DNA from: a bacterium
GTDB lineage: Bacteria; Planctomycetota; Planctomycetia; Planctomycetales; Planctomycetaceae
Assembly: GCA_016124895.1 (NCBI GenBank)
Contig: WGMU01000006.1
Location: 124,001 to 188,000 of the forward strand
Direction of reading: 5' to 3'
Length of the DNA: 64,000 bases
How positions within the stretch are numbered: position 1 is the stretch's first letter; every line of letters begins with the position of its first letter. Of this stretch, positions 40,803 to 50,031 are shown in pieces. The notes beneath the pieces are model-generated. The model had not been told where the DNA came from. It made no database searches and saw nothing but the letters and a program-made list of their open reading frames with translations. Made by a program: the position numbers and the translations under genes.

Positions 40803-42719
40803 ATGACCGACAACCAGACTCAGCAGCCTGAAAGCGACAACTTTGTAGAAACGGCTCTCAAGCTGAGCGGCAAGAGCGAGGAAGAGGCCCGCAAGACTGG
40901 AGCCATCGACCGGGCCGACGAGCAGGTCGAGGAACTCTTCGCCGAGAAGTACCGCACCGAAGGCAGCCCCGCTCATAAAGCTGTGTGGGGCGATGCGTTT
41001 CCGCTGGAACAGTTCATCGCCAGTGAGTCGCCGACGCCGCCCGAATGCGATCAGGTCATGGAGAAGTGCATTGGACTGATCAAGTCGATGCACACTTCCG
41101 GAACGGCCTACGATGAACACGGCAAGATGTCGAAGGCCCTGCTGGCCGCACTGGGCGAAGCCGGCTACTGGGGAATGCTCGTCCCGAAGGAGTACGGCGG
41201 CAGTGGCGCTCCGTTCTCGACGTTCGCGAAGTTCCTGACGCGCGTTGCAACGATCGATCCAACCGTCGCCGGGACTGCCTCCGTGCATGGCTGCATCGGC
41301 GCCGTTGACCCGCTGCTGGCGTTCGGCACAAACGAGCAGAAGCAGCGGTTCCTGCCGAAGCTGGCGAGCGGCGAACGCATCTCCGCCTTCGCACTGACCG
41401 AACCCGGCGCCGGATCCGACCTGACGGCACTGCGCACATCCGCGACGCTCGACGGTGATGATTACGTCGTCAATGGCGAGAAGCTGTTCATCACAAACGC
41501 GATCCCCGGCCGCACGATCGCGATTGTCTGTCTGATCGAGGGCAAGCCGTCAGTGCTGATCGCTGATCTGCCGGACGAAGAGAACGATCAGTTTCAGGTC
41601 GTGCCGTATGGCATCTACGCGCTGCAGCATTCGTGGAACAACGGCCTGAAGTTCAACAACTTCCGCGTGTCGGCGAAGAACCGTCTGGTCCCCGCGAAGG
41701 GCGATGGCCTGACGATCGCCTATCACGGTCTGAATCGCGGTCGCGTCGCGCTGTGTGCCGGAGCGGCTGGAACGATGCGCGTCATGCTGAAAAATATCCT
41801 GCCGTGGGCGAGCTACCGCAAAACGTATGGCGCTGCGATCGATACTCGCGAACTCGTGCGACGCCGCATCGGACACATGGCCGGACTGATCGTGGCCTGC
41901 GACGCACTCACTGACTGGTGCGCGTGGCTGCTCGACGAAGGCTACCGCGGCGAGATGGAGTGTATCATCGCGAAGATCTTTGGCAGCGAAGTGCAGAAGG
42001 AAGCGGCGATCGAGCTGTTCATGAAAACGCACGGCGGCCGGTCGTTCCTCAAAGGGCACCTGTTCGGCGACAACGTCCACGACTTTCTCGCCCCGTGCAT
42101 TTACGAGGGTGAAGGTGAGATGCTGGGGATGGCGTTCTTCAAATCGCTGGTCAAAGTGCATGGCACGAAGTACTTCGAGCCCATCGGCAAGGCACTCGCC
42201 GCCAAGGGCATCAAGGTGCCGAATCCTCTGAATCCGGCACACGCGATGGCATTGATGGGTCCGTCGATGCCGTACTTCAAGTGGAAGCTCAGCCAGATGA
42301 TCGGCGGCGCGACGCGAGCCTCGATCCGCATCTCCAATCCGAAACTCGCCGAGCACGCTCAGTGGGCGGCAGACTTCCTGCAGAAGAGCCGCCTGACGGT
42401 CGACAGTCTGATGTTCAAATACAAGCTGGCTCTCGCCGATCGCCAGTGCGCAATGGCCGACCTGTCTGAGCGAATTCAGTTCGGCATCGTCGCCCTGGTC
42501 ACCTGCCTGTACGCGTCGCGCCAGGAAGATCCGCTGATCCGCGAAGCCGCTGACGTTCTGTGTCATCACCTCCGCAACAGAATCAGCGGCCGTCGCCCGT
42601 CAACCGGCTACTTCCGATCCGTCACGAAGCTCGGCCAGAAGATCGCCGAAAACGGCATCTCGCTGCTCGACGGCGTCGCCGAGACGGAAATCATGCAGAA
42701 GTACGACAACGCCGAGTGA
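40803..42719 (+). CDS. Acyl-CoA dehydrogenase
   Basis: A 638-residue acyl-CoA dehydrogenase of the long type (like VLCAD/ACAD9 or FadE-like forms). The first 60 residues are charged; then come the N-terminal helical domain, [19 protein letters not shown] (the FAD/substrate signature), [10 protein letters not shown], and the second signature around [17 protein letters not shown], with a long helical C-terminal part (about 430-638). It introduces the trans-2 double bond in fatty acyl-CoA with FAD. The catalytic Glu is probably in [14 protein letters not shown] at 40803 follows AAGGAA. No ETF or thiolase gene is nearby. Confidence 0.93.
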   Translation: MTDNQTQQPESDNFVETALKLSGKSEEEARKTGAIDRADEQVEELFAEKYRTEGSPAHKAVWGDAFPLEQFIASESPTPPECDQVMEKCIGLIKSMHTSGTAYDEHGKMSKALLAALGEAGYWGMLVPKEYGGSGAPFSTFAKFLTRVATIDPTVAGTASVHGCIGAVDPLLAFGTNEQKQRFLPKLASGERISAFALTEPGAGSDLTALRTSATLDGDDYVVNGEKLFITNAIPGRTIAIVCLIEGKPSVLIADLPDEENDQFQVVPYGIYALQHSWNNGLKFNNFRVSAKNRLVPAKGDGLTIAYHGLNRGRVALCAGAAGTMRVMLKNILPWASYRKTYGAAIDTRELVRRRIGHMAGLIVACDALTDWCAWLLDEGYRGEMECIIAKIFGSEVQKEAAIELFMKTHGGRSFLKGHLFGDNVHDFLAPCIYEGEGEMLGMAFFKSLVKVHGTKYFEPIGKALAAKGIKVPNPLNPAHAMALMGPSMPYFKWKLSQMIGGATRASIRISNPKLAEHAQWAADFLQKSRLTVDSLMFKYKLALADRQCAMADLSERIQFGIVALVTCLYASRQEDPLIREAADVLCHHLRNRISGRRPSTGYFRSVTKLGQKIAENGISLLDGVAETEIMQKYDNAE

Positions 42720-42725
42720 GCCTGG

Positions 42726-43316
42726 TCACGGTGTATAGGGTCGTCGCTCGTTCGTGGCTTCGACCCATTCATCATTGCTTAGCCAGCGCAGCCGCTGCTC
42801 GTGTTCGTCGGTCACGATCTCGCACATGAGTGCGCCGTCGTCTCGAATATACCGCTGTGTTCCAACGCCGTTTTGATCGACCGTGCTGATGACCTTGCTG
42901 TTCTCATCGAAGTACGTCGCCGAACGAACGTCGTCTGTGTCTGGCAGCGGAATTCTCTCGTACTGCATCTCATATGTGACCCAGCACAGGCCCTTCGCCA
43001 TCAGGCGTCCGGACAGCGATCGCGTTTCAAACGGGCAGTATTTCGCATCCGACCCCAGAAAGACGGTTTCCGCCCTGGGGACTCCACCACCGACAGCCCC
43101 AACGTCCTGCAGGTAGACAGCCCGTCGCCAATGCCGCCCCAGAATGGGGTGATTGGACTGAACCAGGCCAAGACCGGTGTAGGTGACCGTCAGATGAAAC
43201 CCGTGGTCGTCGTCGACGATCTCTTTCTCGATCCCGGCTGCCGCAAGAACCACGACAACAATTGCTGCGAGAATTCCCAGCGACTTCATCAGATCGCGTC
43301 GTTGAAACCTTGCCAT
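42726..43316 (-). CDS. Membrane-anchored protein of unknown function
   Basis: A 196-residue protein I do not recognise. One N-terminal membrane helix (about 10-29, LMKSLGILAAIVVVVLAAAG) with a basic start (ARFQRRD) gives an N-in, C-out topology. The outer part has no Cys pairs or catalytic motif; it contains YLQDVGAVGGG, WVTYEMQYERI and ends RRPYTP. ATG at 43316 follows GGAG. It lies 22 bp downstream of the Uma2-family gene on the same strand, so both are probably co-transcribed; convergent with the dehydrogenase gene 6 bp away. Confidence 0.7.
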   Translation of the reverse strand: MARFQRRDLMKSLGILAAIVVVVLAAAGIEKEIVDDDHGFHLTVTYTGLGLVQSNHPILGRHWRRAVYLQDVGAVGGGVPRAETVFLGSDAKYCPFETRSLSGRLMAKGLCWVTYEMQYERIPLPDTDDVRSATYFDENSKVISTVDQNGVGTQRYIRDDGALMCEIVTDEHEQRLRWLSNDEWVEATNERRPYTP

Positions 43317-43338
43317 CAGCGAAACTCCAGCCGGGAGA

Positions 43339-43887
43339 TCAGAGTCGAAAGATCTCCGAAACCGGCATGGCGAATCCTGGCAGCACGTCCGAGGCCAACT
43401 GGTCGTCCAGGTTCTCGTGTCGAATCTCATTATCGACGAGCGTCAGTTTCGAGACGCGTTGCAGTCGCGGGTCGACCAGCCAGACTTCCTGGCAGCCTGC
43501 GCGCAACCAGTCTTCCGCCTTCTCATGAACCTCAGACGCGGGATCGCCTGGCGAAAGAACCTCCACAGCGAGGTCTGGCGGACCAGGGAAGAACTTTCTG
43601 GTGAGGCCGCCCTGAATCCGGTCACCCCGCACAAAGCCGACATCAGGAGCGCGAACCGTGTCCGGGTTGCATTGAATCAGAAAGCCGGTTTCCGCACAGA
43701 ACACCGTTCCGAGATTCTGAGCACGGACAGCAGACGTCACGGCGAATGCGACATTGTTGACAATAAAACCGTGCTCGCTGCCGGCTGGAGACATCAGGCG
43801 TAACTCTCCCCGGACCAGCTCACAACGCTGGTTCGCGTAGTTCTGCAGCAGCTCGTCGGCTGTGACGGGACTCGTTGCTACGGACAT
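43339..43887 (-). CDS. Uma2 family (DUF820) putative endonuclease
   Basis: A 182-residue Uma2 protein, a restriction-endonuclease-like fold common in planctomycetes and cyanobacteria. Seen are the N-terminal ELVRGELRLMSPAGSEHG, RAPDVGFVRGDR with the expected metal-binding Asp, PDLAVEVLSPGD with the core Glu, and KAEDWLRAGCQEVWLVDP with the Lys and terminal strand. The fold supports nuclease chemistry, but the biological role of Uma2 proteins is unproven. ATG at 43887 follows CGGAG; an ATG at 43917 would add 10 residues. Upstream of the membrane protein gene. Confidence 0.9.
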   Translation of the reverse strand: MSVATSPVTADELLQNYANQRCELVRGELRLMSPAGSEHGFIVNNVAFAVTSAVRAQNLGTVFCAETGFLIQCNPDTVRAPDVGFVRGDRIQGGLTRKFFPGPPDLAVEVLSPGDPASEVHEKAEDWLRAGCQEVWLVDPRLQRVSKLTLVDNEIRHENLDDQLASDVLPGFAMPVSEIFRL

Positions 43888-43956
43888 CGAGATCAGCTCC
43901 GGTGACGGGCGGGACATCCCAGCATATCAGTCGACTTCAGATGTCGCGAGATTTCG

Positions 43957-45978
43957 TTATCGCAACTGTGCGCCGAGATTTGATTCGCAGGCAGCGATGA
44001 CGGACTGCTGTGACGCGTCGACTTCTTCGCTGGTCAGCGTGCGTTCGGGCGATCGGTAGCTGATGGTCAGCAGGTACGACTTCTTCCCGGCCGGAAGCTG
44101 TTTGCCGCGATACTCGCCGCTGAACGCGATGCTTTCGTAGAAGTCGCCGGCCGCTGTGGTGACCGCGTCTTCGAGCTGACTCCAGGTGACGGCTTCGTCC
44201 AGCACGAAATTCAGGTCGCGCGTCACCGGCTGGAATCGTGGCAGTTCGGTGAACTGGGGTCGCAGATTGGCGGAGGCTTCGAGCACCGTCTGGCTGACCT
44301 CGGCGACAACAACCGCGTCCCGCAGGTCGAGCTGATCGGCAACGGAACGGTCCAGCTCCCCGAACCAGCCCCAGAATTCGCCGTTGAGCAGCACTTCCGC
44401 GCCGCGTCCAGGTGAAAACTGAGCGACGCCGCTCGGGCGGACGCTGATCGTCGAGTCGGGATTCACTCGCTGAGCAACCGCCTGCAGCAGACCCTTGACT
44501 TCGCCGAACGACTGACCGGTGACCAGACCGATCATCTTCGGCTCGGCGTCTGTGTTGCCGGGATCGGCTGCGCGGAAGACCGACGAAAACTCGAACAGCC
44601 TCGCGTCAAAGTTACCGTGCCGTTCGTTGGCGCGGCGGGATTCGAGCAGACTCGGCACGATGCTCAGCCGCAGGCCGCACAGCTTTGAGAATTCGGAATG
44701 ATCGATCGTCAGCGGACCGTCGGCGCCCAGCGGGTTGAACAGCTTCTGCGATTCCGGGTCAACCATCGTCAGCGTGATCGCTTCGTAAAATCCGCTGGCC
44801 GTCAGTACGTCGCAGACGCGCTCCGTGACGCGGTCACGCAGTGTCCTGCTCGACAGGCTCAGCGGCACGACTGCGTCTTCGGGAATCCGGTCGTAACCGT
44901 GCATTCGGGCGACTTCTTCAATCAGGTCGGCTTCGCGAGTGATGTCGCGGCGCCGCCAGCCGGGAACGGCAAATGTTGCCGACTCGTCAGTCGCCTCGCC
45001 CTGCAGTTTCAGTCCGAGTTCCCGCAGGATGCGCAGCGTTTCGTCGCGCGGAACGTCGATGCCCAGAATGCGCGGAATCTGAGCGAACCGCAGCGTCACT
45101 GGTTCTGGCGGATCAGGTACTGGCTGACCGGCCCAGATCGAACCATCGAGCAGTTCGCCGCCGGCGACTTCGAGGATCAGTTCACAGCAGCGACGGCTGG
45201 CCCAGTCGAGCTGCTGCTGATCGATCCCGCGTTCGAACCGGTACGACGAATCGCTGAACAGCTTTAGCGCCCGAGCGGTACCGCGAATTGACATCGGCGC
45301 GAAGTCGGCCACTTCGATCAGCACGTTCGTCGTCGCGTCGCCGATCTCGGTTTCCGCCCCGCCCATGACGCCCCCGATCGCGACCGGCTGTTGAGCGTCC
45401 GCGATGACGCACATGTCGGAGGTCAGCTTGTATTCCTTGTGATCGATCGCCTGGATCGTTTCGCCGTCTTTCGCCCGGCGAACAACGATGCGACCATCTC
45501 GCAGTTTGTCGTGATCGAACGCGTGCAGCGGCTGCCCGCATTCCATCAGCACATAGTTTGTCACGTCGACGATGTTGTTGATCGACGCGATCCCGATCGT
45601 CTCCAGCCGGTTCTTCAGCCAGTCGGGACTCGGTCCGACTTTGACGCCGCGGATGACTCGCGCGATGTACCGCGGGCAGAGGTCTTCGCATTCGATCTCG
45701 ACCGACGTTGCCTCGGTCACCGATGTCCCATTCGTTGCGGGCTGGGCGGCAGGGATTGTCAACGGCGAGTCGAAGCAGACGCCGGCTTCGCGAGCGATCC
45801 CGATGTGCCCGAGGCAATCGGACCGGTTGCTGGTGACTTCGAGATCGATCGCCAGGTCGCTGCCGACCTCTTCGATGCCTTCCAGATTGAGTCCTGTCAT
45901 CATCAGCTTTTCGGCGACTTCACGAGCCGGTTTGCCGGTGTTGACATAGTCCTGAAGCCAGTCCCAACTGACGATCAT
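43957..45978 (-). CDS. pheT: Phenylalanyl-tRNA synthetase beta subunit, short form without EMAP domain
   Basis: A 673-residue PheT. The N-terminus IVSWDWLQDYV ... LMMTGLNLEGIEEVG passes directly to VTSNRSDCLGHIGIARE, so the tRNA-binding EMAP/OB domain of about 110 residues found in most bacterial PheT (about 790 residues) is missing. The B3/4 domain (INNIVDVTNYVLMECGQPLHAFD), B5, the catalytic-like core and the C-terminal FDX-ACB domain (LPRFQPVTRDLNFVLDE ... SYLLTISYRSPERTL) are present. With PheS it charges tRNA-Phe. PheS is not next to it. ATG at 45978 follows CGGAA. Confidence 0.93.
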   Translation of the reverse strand: MIVSWDWLQDYVNTGKPAREVAEKLMMTGLNLEGIEEVGSDLAIDLEVTSNRSDCLGHIGIAREAGVCFDSPLTIPAAQPATNGTSVTEATSVEIECEDLCPRYIARVIRGVKVGPSPDWLKNRLETIGIASINNIVDVTNYVLMECGQPLHAFDHDKLRDGRIVVRRAKDGETIQAIDHKEYKLTSDMCVIADAQQPVAIGGVMGGAETEIGDATTNVLIEVADFAPMSIRGTARALKLFSDSSYRFERGIDQQQLDWASRRCCELILEVAGGELLDGSIWAGQPVPDPPEPVTLRFAQIPRILGIDVPRDETLRILRELGLKLQGEATDESATFAVPGWRRRDITREADLIEEVARMHGYDRIPEDAVVPLSLSSRTLRDRVTERVCDVLTASGFYEAITLTMVDPESQKLFNPLGADGPLTIDHSEFSKLCGLRLSIVPSLLESRRANERHGNFDARLFEFSSVFRAADPGNTDAEPKMIGLVTGQSFGEVKGLLQAVAQRVNPDSTISVRPSGVAQFSPGRGAEVLLNGEFWGWFGELDRSVADQLDLRDAVVVAEVSQTVLEASANLRPQFTELPRFQPVTRDLNFVLDEAVTWSQLEDAVTTAAGDFYESIAFSGEYRGKQLPAGKKSYLLTISYRSPERTLTSEEVDASQQSVIAACESNLGAQLR

Positions 45979-46234
45979 GATGTGTTCCGAGTGTGCGAAA
46001 AACGTAACGAGGTTGTCGGCCAGGCGGATACTTTAAAGCCGGCCGAAACTCACCGAAACCGAGCTGAAATCCCAGCGTTTTCCCTTTGATTCACGAGCCG
46101 GCAGGCGCTACCCGTTGAGGAATGGTCGGCAGTTGACGGTCATGGTCGCAAAAGTAGCGCATCGCTTTGAGAGGCCCGACGAGCTACCGTCGCGCCGCAG
46201 TGATCCGCTTTCTCACCTCAACGTCTGGCTCAGC

Positions 46235-46885
46235 ATGTCTTCGTACCGGGTTCGTTATCAGACTCTCGAGTTCGGGGACGTCGACGTGCATTTGCGAACT
46301 CTGCGGAATCGGCAGGAGTTTTCCGACGATCAACAGGTGGCCGAGAGCCTCGGAATCTCATCGGCGGCCTGGCCGATTTTCGGTGTCGTGTGGGAATCTG
46401 GCGAGGTGCTCGCGCGGCTGATGTTCGTTCATAAAATCGACGGGCTGCGGATTCTGGAAGTTGGCTGCGGAATCGGGCTGGCGAGTCTCGTGTTGAGCCA
46501 TCGCCTGGCGAATATCTCAGCGACCGACCATCACCCGGAAGCCGCCGTGTTTCTGGCCGAGAACGTTGAACTCAACAAGCTCAACGCCATTCCGTTCGTG
46601 CGGGCCGGCTGGCACGAAGAGCCGCCGCTGCTCGGACAGTTTGACCTCATCATCGGCAGCGACCTGCTGTATGAGCGGTCGCACGTGAACCTGCTGGCGA
46701 ATTTCATCGACTGGCACGCCAGCGCGTCCTGCGAGGTGATTCTCGTTGACCCTGGCCGCGGACATCAGGCACCGTTCACTCGTCGAATGCAAACACTGGG
46801 TTACGAACAAAGCGAGACCATGGCAGCTCTGCAGAAGCCGTCCGAAGCGTTTCGCGGTCGAGTTCTCTGCTACTGCCGCCCCTGA
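46235..46885 (+). CDS. Class I SAM-dependent methyltransferase
   Basis: A 216-residue methyltransferase of the METTL/nicotinamide-N-methyltransferase-like group. The SAM-binding motif EVGCGIGLASL lies at 75-85, followed by ATDHHPEAAVFLAENVELN and FDLIIGSDLLYERSH, which carries the post-motif acidic pair. Substrate (protein side chain or small molecule) is unknown. ATG at 46235 starts where similarity to the family begins; ATG at 46142 is possible. It precedes the PLP lyase gene by 70 bp on the same strand, and the two may be co-transcribed. Confidence 0.85.
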   Translation: MSSYRVRYQTLEFGDVDVHLRTLRNRQEFSDDQQVAESLGISSAAWPIFGVVWESGEVLARLMFVHKIDGLRILEVGCGIGLASLVLSHRLANISATDHHPEAAVFLAENVELNKLNAIPFVRAGWHEEPPLLGQFDLIIGSDLLYERSHVNLLANFIDWHASASCEVILVDPGRGHQAPFTRRMQTLGYEQSETMAALQKPSEAFRGRVLCYCRP

Positions 46886-46955
46886 TCGGCAGAGACTCCC
46901 GCAACGTTCGGATAAACTCGACCATCCGCCAATACCGCGTCGAGGGAGACCGAAT

Positions 46956-47975
46956 ATGCCCGATCCGATTGCCACGATTGATGATGTACGCCGCGCTCAG
47001 CGCGTCATCCACGAACACATCTCGCCCGCACCTTTGATCCGGTCGTACGCGCTCGAAAAAGAACTCGGTCTGGCGCCGAGTCGCCGTGTCTGGATCAAAG
47101 ACTACGGCTGGACGCCGGTTGGCTCGTTCAAGCTGCTGGGAGCGCTCAACTGGATGAGCCGCAATGCGGAGCGGATTGGCGACCGCCCTGTGGCGGCCCA
47201 CTCGTCCGGTAACTTCGCGTCGGGCATCTCGTTCGCCGGGATGCGGCTGAACAAGCGAGTCATCATCGTGATGCCCGACTCGGCCCCGAAGGTGAAGTTC
47301 CGACTGACCGAGTCCTTCGGAGCGGAAATCCGCACGTACGACATCTCGCGCGACCACGAGACCGGAGAACGCGACCGGCTGACCGAGCAGATCGCGACCG
47401 AGGAAGGCGGTATTCAAGCCTCGCCGTACGACGACAACGATGTCATCGCCGGCAACGGAGTCGGCGGTCTGGAAATCGCCGAGGAGCTGCAGCGTCAGGG
47501 TCGAACGATCTCGCAGTTTGTCTGCCAGGTCAGCGGTGGTGGCCTGATGGCCGGCCACGCTCTGGCGATCGCCGACGCCTTTCCCGACGCCACGATCACC
47601 GGCGTCGAACCAGACACCGCCGACGATTTCCGCCAGTCACTGGAAGCCGGCCAGCGAGTCCGCGTCGACCGTCCCTCCGGCATCTGCGACGGCCTGCTGT
47701 CCTACGACGTCGGCGAGCACAACTGGCCGATCCTGCAGAAACTCGTCGCCTCGTCCGTCACCGTCCCGGACCTCCAGACCCGCCAGGCAATGGCGTGGCT
47801 CTACGACAAACACGGCCTGCGCACCGAACCCTCCGGAGCCATCACCACCGCCGCCCTGCTGACCGGCCGAGTCCCTCTCGACGGAGACGGAGACATCGTC
47901 CTGGTCCTCAGCGGCCGCAACGCCGACGAGGACCGCTTTCGAGAGTGGATTTCGACCGATGTTACGTGTTCATGA
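46956..47975 (+). CDS. PLP-dependent threonine/serine dehydratase-like ammonia-lyase
   Basis: A 339-residue fold-type II PLP enzyme, similar to catabolic threonine dehydratase and threo-3-hydroxyaspartate ammonia-lyase. Lys59 in PVGSFKLLGALN binds PLP; AAHSSGNFASGIS contacts the substrate carboxylate; QVSGGGLMAGH holds the phosphate. There is no C-terminal regulatory ACT domain, so it is of the catabolic type. It should deaminate a hydroxy-amino acid to a keto acid and ammonia; the exact substrate is open. ATG at 46956 follows GAGGGAG. Confidence 0.9.
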   Translation: MPDPIATIDDVRRAQRVIHEHISPAPLIRSYALEKELGLAPSRRVWIKDYGWTPVGSFKLLGALNWMSRNAERIGDRPVAAHSSGNFASGISFAGMRLNKRVIIVMPDSAPKVKFRLTESFGAEIRTYDISRDHETGERDRLTEQIATEEGGIQASPYDDNDVIAGNGVGGLEIAEELQRQGRTISQFVCQVSGGGLMAGHALAIADAFPDATITGVEPDTADDFRQSLEAGQRVRVDRPSGICDGLLSYDVGEHNWPILQKLVASSVTVPDLQTRQAMAWLYDKHGLRTEPSGAITTAALLTGRVPLDGDGDIVLVLSGRNADEDRFREWISTDVTCS

Positions 47976-48184
47976 CGAAATCATGATCAGCAGATTTATT
48001 CAAGCTTGGAATTGACCACGGCAGAGATCCTGCTGATCCCACAAGGCAGTTCCCATGAACTGTTACGCTGAAGGGATCCATTGTGAGAACGCGACGTACA
48101 CTGACGTTCTGAGTCGACCACTGCTGTCGTCGCAGTGGCTAGAAGTTCTCGCATACGACGTAACACGGAGGTCCGAAATTAATC

Positions 48185-48754
48185 ATGGGTCTAACCGTTC
48201 TGATCTTTTTGCCCCCGGTGATCGCGTTGCTCTACGCCGTTGGCGAGCACTTTGGCTTCTGGGATCGGCTTACCGGGCTTAACCTTGCACGTGAAGGGCT
48301 AATTCGAATCAGAAGCGCGGAGGGGTATCCCACGAGTTGGATTTACAGCGACTCGCAAGATGAGGGCTGCTTCAAGGCACTGGAATCGCGGATTTCGAGA
48401 AGAACAAAGTCGCAGGCAATTAAGAACGTTCTCGCCGACGGTTACCGCCCGAGTCTCATCACTGCAGCAGGTACTCCAATCCAGATTCATGGTGTACCGG
48501 ATATTTGGCCACAAGAACTCCGCTGGATGTATCTCAACTCTCACCCGGTCCTTTACTACTTTGGTATGAGTCGGCAAGACACTGATGCAGCTGAGGGTAA
48601 CGTTCAAAAAGGCAAAGCTGAATTCGTATGCACGATTGGAGAACTCGAAAGCTGGCTCGACGAAGAAAGGAACCAAAGGAAGTTCTGGGTGGGCACGCTT
48701 GCGATCAGCCTGTTCTCGATTGCACTCTTGGCTCTTCGTCTATCGTTAACGTGA
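48185..48754 (+). CDS. Small membrane protein of unknown function
   Basis: A 189-residue protein with a membrane helix at each end (about 3-20, VLIFLPPVIALLYAVG; about 166-186, FWVGTLAISLFSIALLAL) and a soluble middle of about 140 residues. I do not recognise it. Base composition is clearly lower in GC than the genes on either side, and the codon use differs, which suggests recent gain. GGAGG lies 13 bp before the ATG, a longer spacing than normal. The upstream gap (47976-48184) holds no other supported gene. Confidence 0.6.
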   Translation: MGLTVLIFLPPVIALLYAVGEHFGFWDRLTGLNLAREGLIRIRSAEGYPTSWIYSDSQDEGCFKALESRISRRTKSQAIKNVLADGYRPSLITAAGTPIQIHGVPDIWPQELRWMYLNSHPVLYYFGMSRQDTDAAEGNVQKGKAEFVCTIGELESWLDEERNQRKFWVGTLAISLFSIALLALRLSLT

Positions 48755-48983
48755 GTCGTAGTCGGGAAGGATCGAGGTAGCGTGATTTGGCGCAGGCGAG
48801 ATCGAGCGTCGTGAATTGCGGATGCCCGAGTCGCTGGTCACAATGCTGGACTCTTCTGAAACCATTCGGTTGCCGGCCGACGCGTTTTCCGGGATTCACA
48901 TCTATTGTCTGCCGTGCCGTGGCGTCGCTGTCTGAGGCGGTTGTCCGGTGCAGCGTCCTTTCCGCCGTTGCCGGGCCTTCTCC

Positions 48984-49889
48984 ATGGAGCTGACGTCTTC
49001 GAAGCCGCGACTGACGGGGCTGCTCAGCAATGAGACGCTGGCTCGGGTTGAGCGGATGCGGCTGGTGCCAAATCGCCGCCGGACGAACCGGGCTCAGGGC
49101 GAGCATCTTTCCGGCAAGGGCGGGACGAGTATCGAGTTCTCGGACTACCGCGATTATGTGGCCGGCGACGATATCCGCCGCGTCGACTGGAACATTTTCG
49201 CTCGACTGCAGCGGCCGTATCTGAAGCTGTACAGCCACGAAGAAGAGATGCACGTCACGGTGCTCGTCGACGCGTCGTCGTCGATGCGGTCGGAAGAGAA
49301 GTTTGACCGGGCTCGGCAGCTTGCTGCGGCGTTTTCCGTCATGGGACTGATGGGCGGCGAGCGGGTCAGCGTGTTTGCCTGCAACCATTCCGGAGCCGGT
49401 CCGGAAATGGAAACCCGCATGGCCGGACGAGTCTCAACGCGGCGCGTGTTCCGGTTTCTCGAAAACCTGGAACCCGGCGGCGATGTCCCGGTCGAGCACG
49501 CCATTGAGTCCATGCTGCGGCTGCATCACGGACGCGGCATCGCGATTGTCCTCTCCGACTTCCTGACGTTTGGCGACGTCTCGCGATCGTTCAACCTGCT
49601 CTACAGCGCCGGGCTGGAACTGTTCGCTCTGCAGTTGCTGGGACCAAGCGAGATCGATCCCGAGATCACTGGCGACGTCCGCTTTGTCGATTCGGAAACC
49701 GGCGACGCGCTCGATATTTCATCAGCCGGCGAGCTGCTCGGGCTTTATCACGAGCATCGGCTGGGACTCGAACAGTTTCTCGGCGAGCAGAGCCGGAAAC
49801 GCAACGGGCGGTTTGTCTCGCTGAGTTCGGGTAAGTCCGTCGAGCGGATTCTGTTCGAGACGCTGCTCCGGCAGGGGTGGGTCCAATGA
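48984..49889 (+). CDS. DUF58 domain-containing protein
   Basis: A 301-residue DUF58 protein. The family motif GDDIRRVDWNIFARLQRPYLK lies at 61-81 and is followed by a VWA-like fold with DASSSM (96-101), a partial metal-ion-dependent adhesion site. DUF58 proteins usually work with a MoxR AAA ATPase and VWA proteins in envelope-related assembly. No MoxR gene is found next to it here. ATG at 48984 is preferred; a GTG at 48948 would add 12 residues. It leads the cluster of four plus-strand genes to 55.2 kb. Confidence 0.88.
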   Translation: MELTSSKPRLTGLLSNETLARVERMRLVPNRRRTNRAQGEHLSGKGGTSIEFSDYRDYVAGDDIRRVDWNIFARLQRPYLKLYSHEEEMHVTVLVDASSSMRSEEKFDRARQLAAAFSVMGLMGGERVSVFACNHSGAGPEMETRMAGRVSTRRVFRFLENLEPGGDVPVEHAIESMLRLHHGRGIAIVLSDFLTFGDVSRSFNLLYSAGLELFALQLLGPSEIDPEITGDVRFVDSETGDALDISSAGELLGLYHEHRLGLEQFLGEQSRKRNGRFVSLSSGKSVERILFETLLRQGWVQ

Positions 49890-49932
49890 ACGGCGTACGG
49901 CGATTGATGAACCTGTCGGAAGCAGGTTTCCG

Positions 49933-50010
49933 ATACCAGCACGACGCGCCAGCGAGTGAGTCAGGTTCTGCGGCTACCAGGACACACTCGCTTGCGCTTC
50001 GTGCTTGTAT
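49933..50010. repeat. Palindromic repeat between the DUF58 and VWA genes
   Basis: ATACCAGCACGACGCGCCAG plus CGAGTGAGT (49933-49961) and ACACACTCGCTTGCGCTTCG plus TGCTTGTAT (49982-50010) are complementary at about 23 of 29 positions over a 20-bp loop. It separates the DUF58 stop from the VWA ribosome site by only 142 bp within a likely operon, where the stem could lower or tune read-through. Confidence 0.8.
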
Positions 50011-50031
50011 AGCAGTCCGGAGGGCCGAGCG

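Noticed and set aside
48055-48282. A 75-codon open frame before the two-helix protein
   Set aside because: It overlaps the better-supported gene at 48185 in another frame and has no motif.
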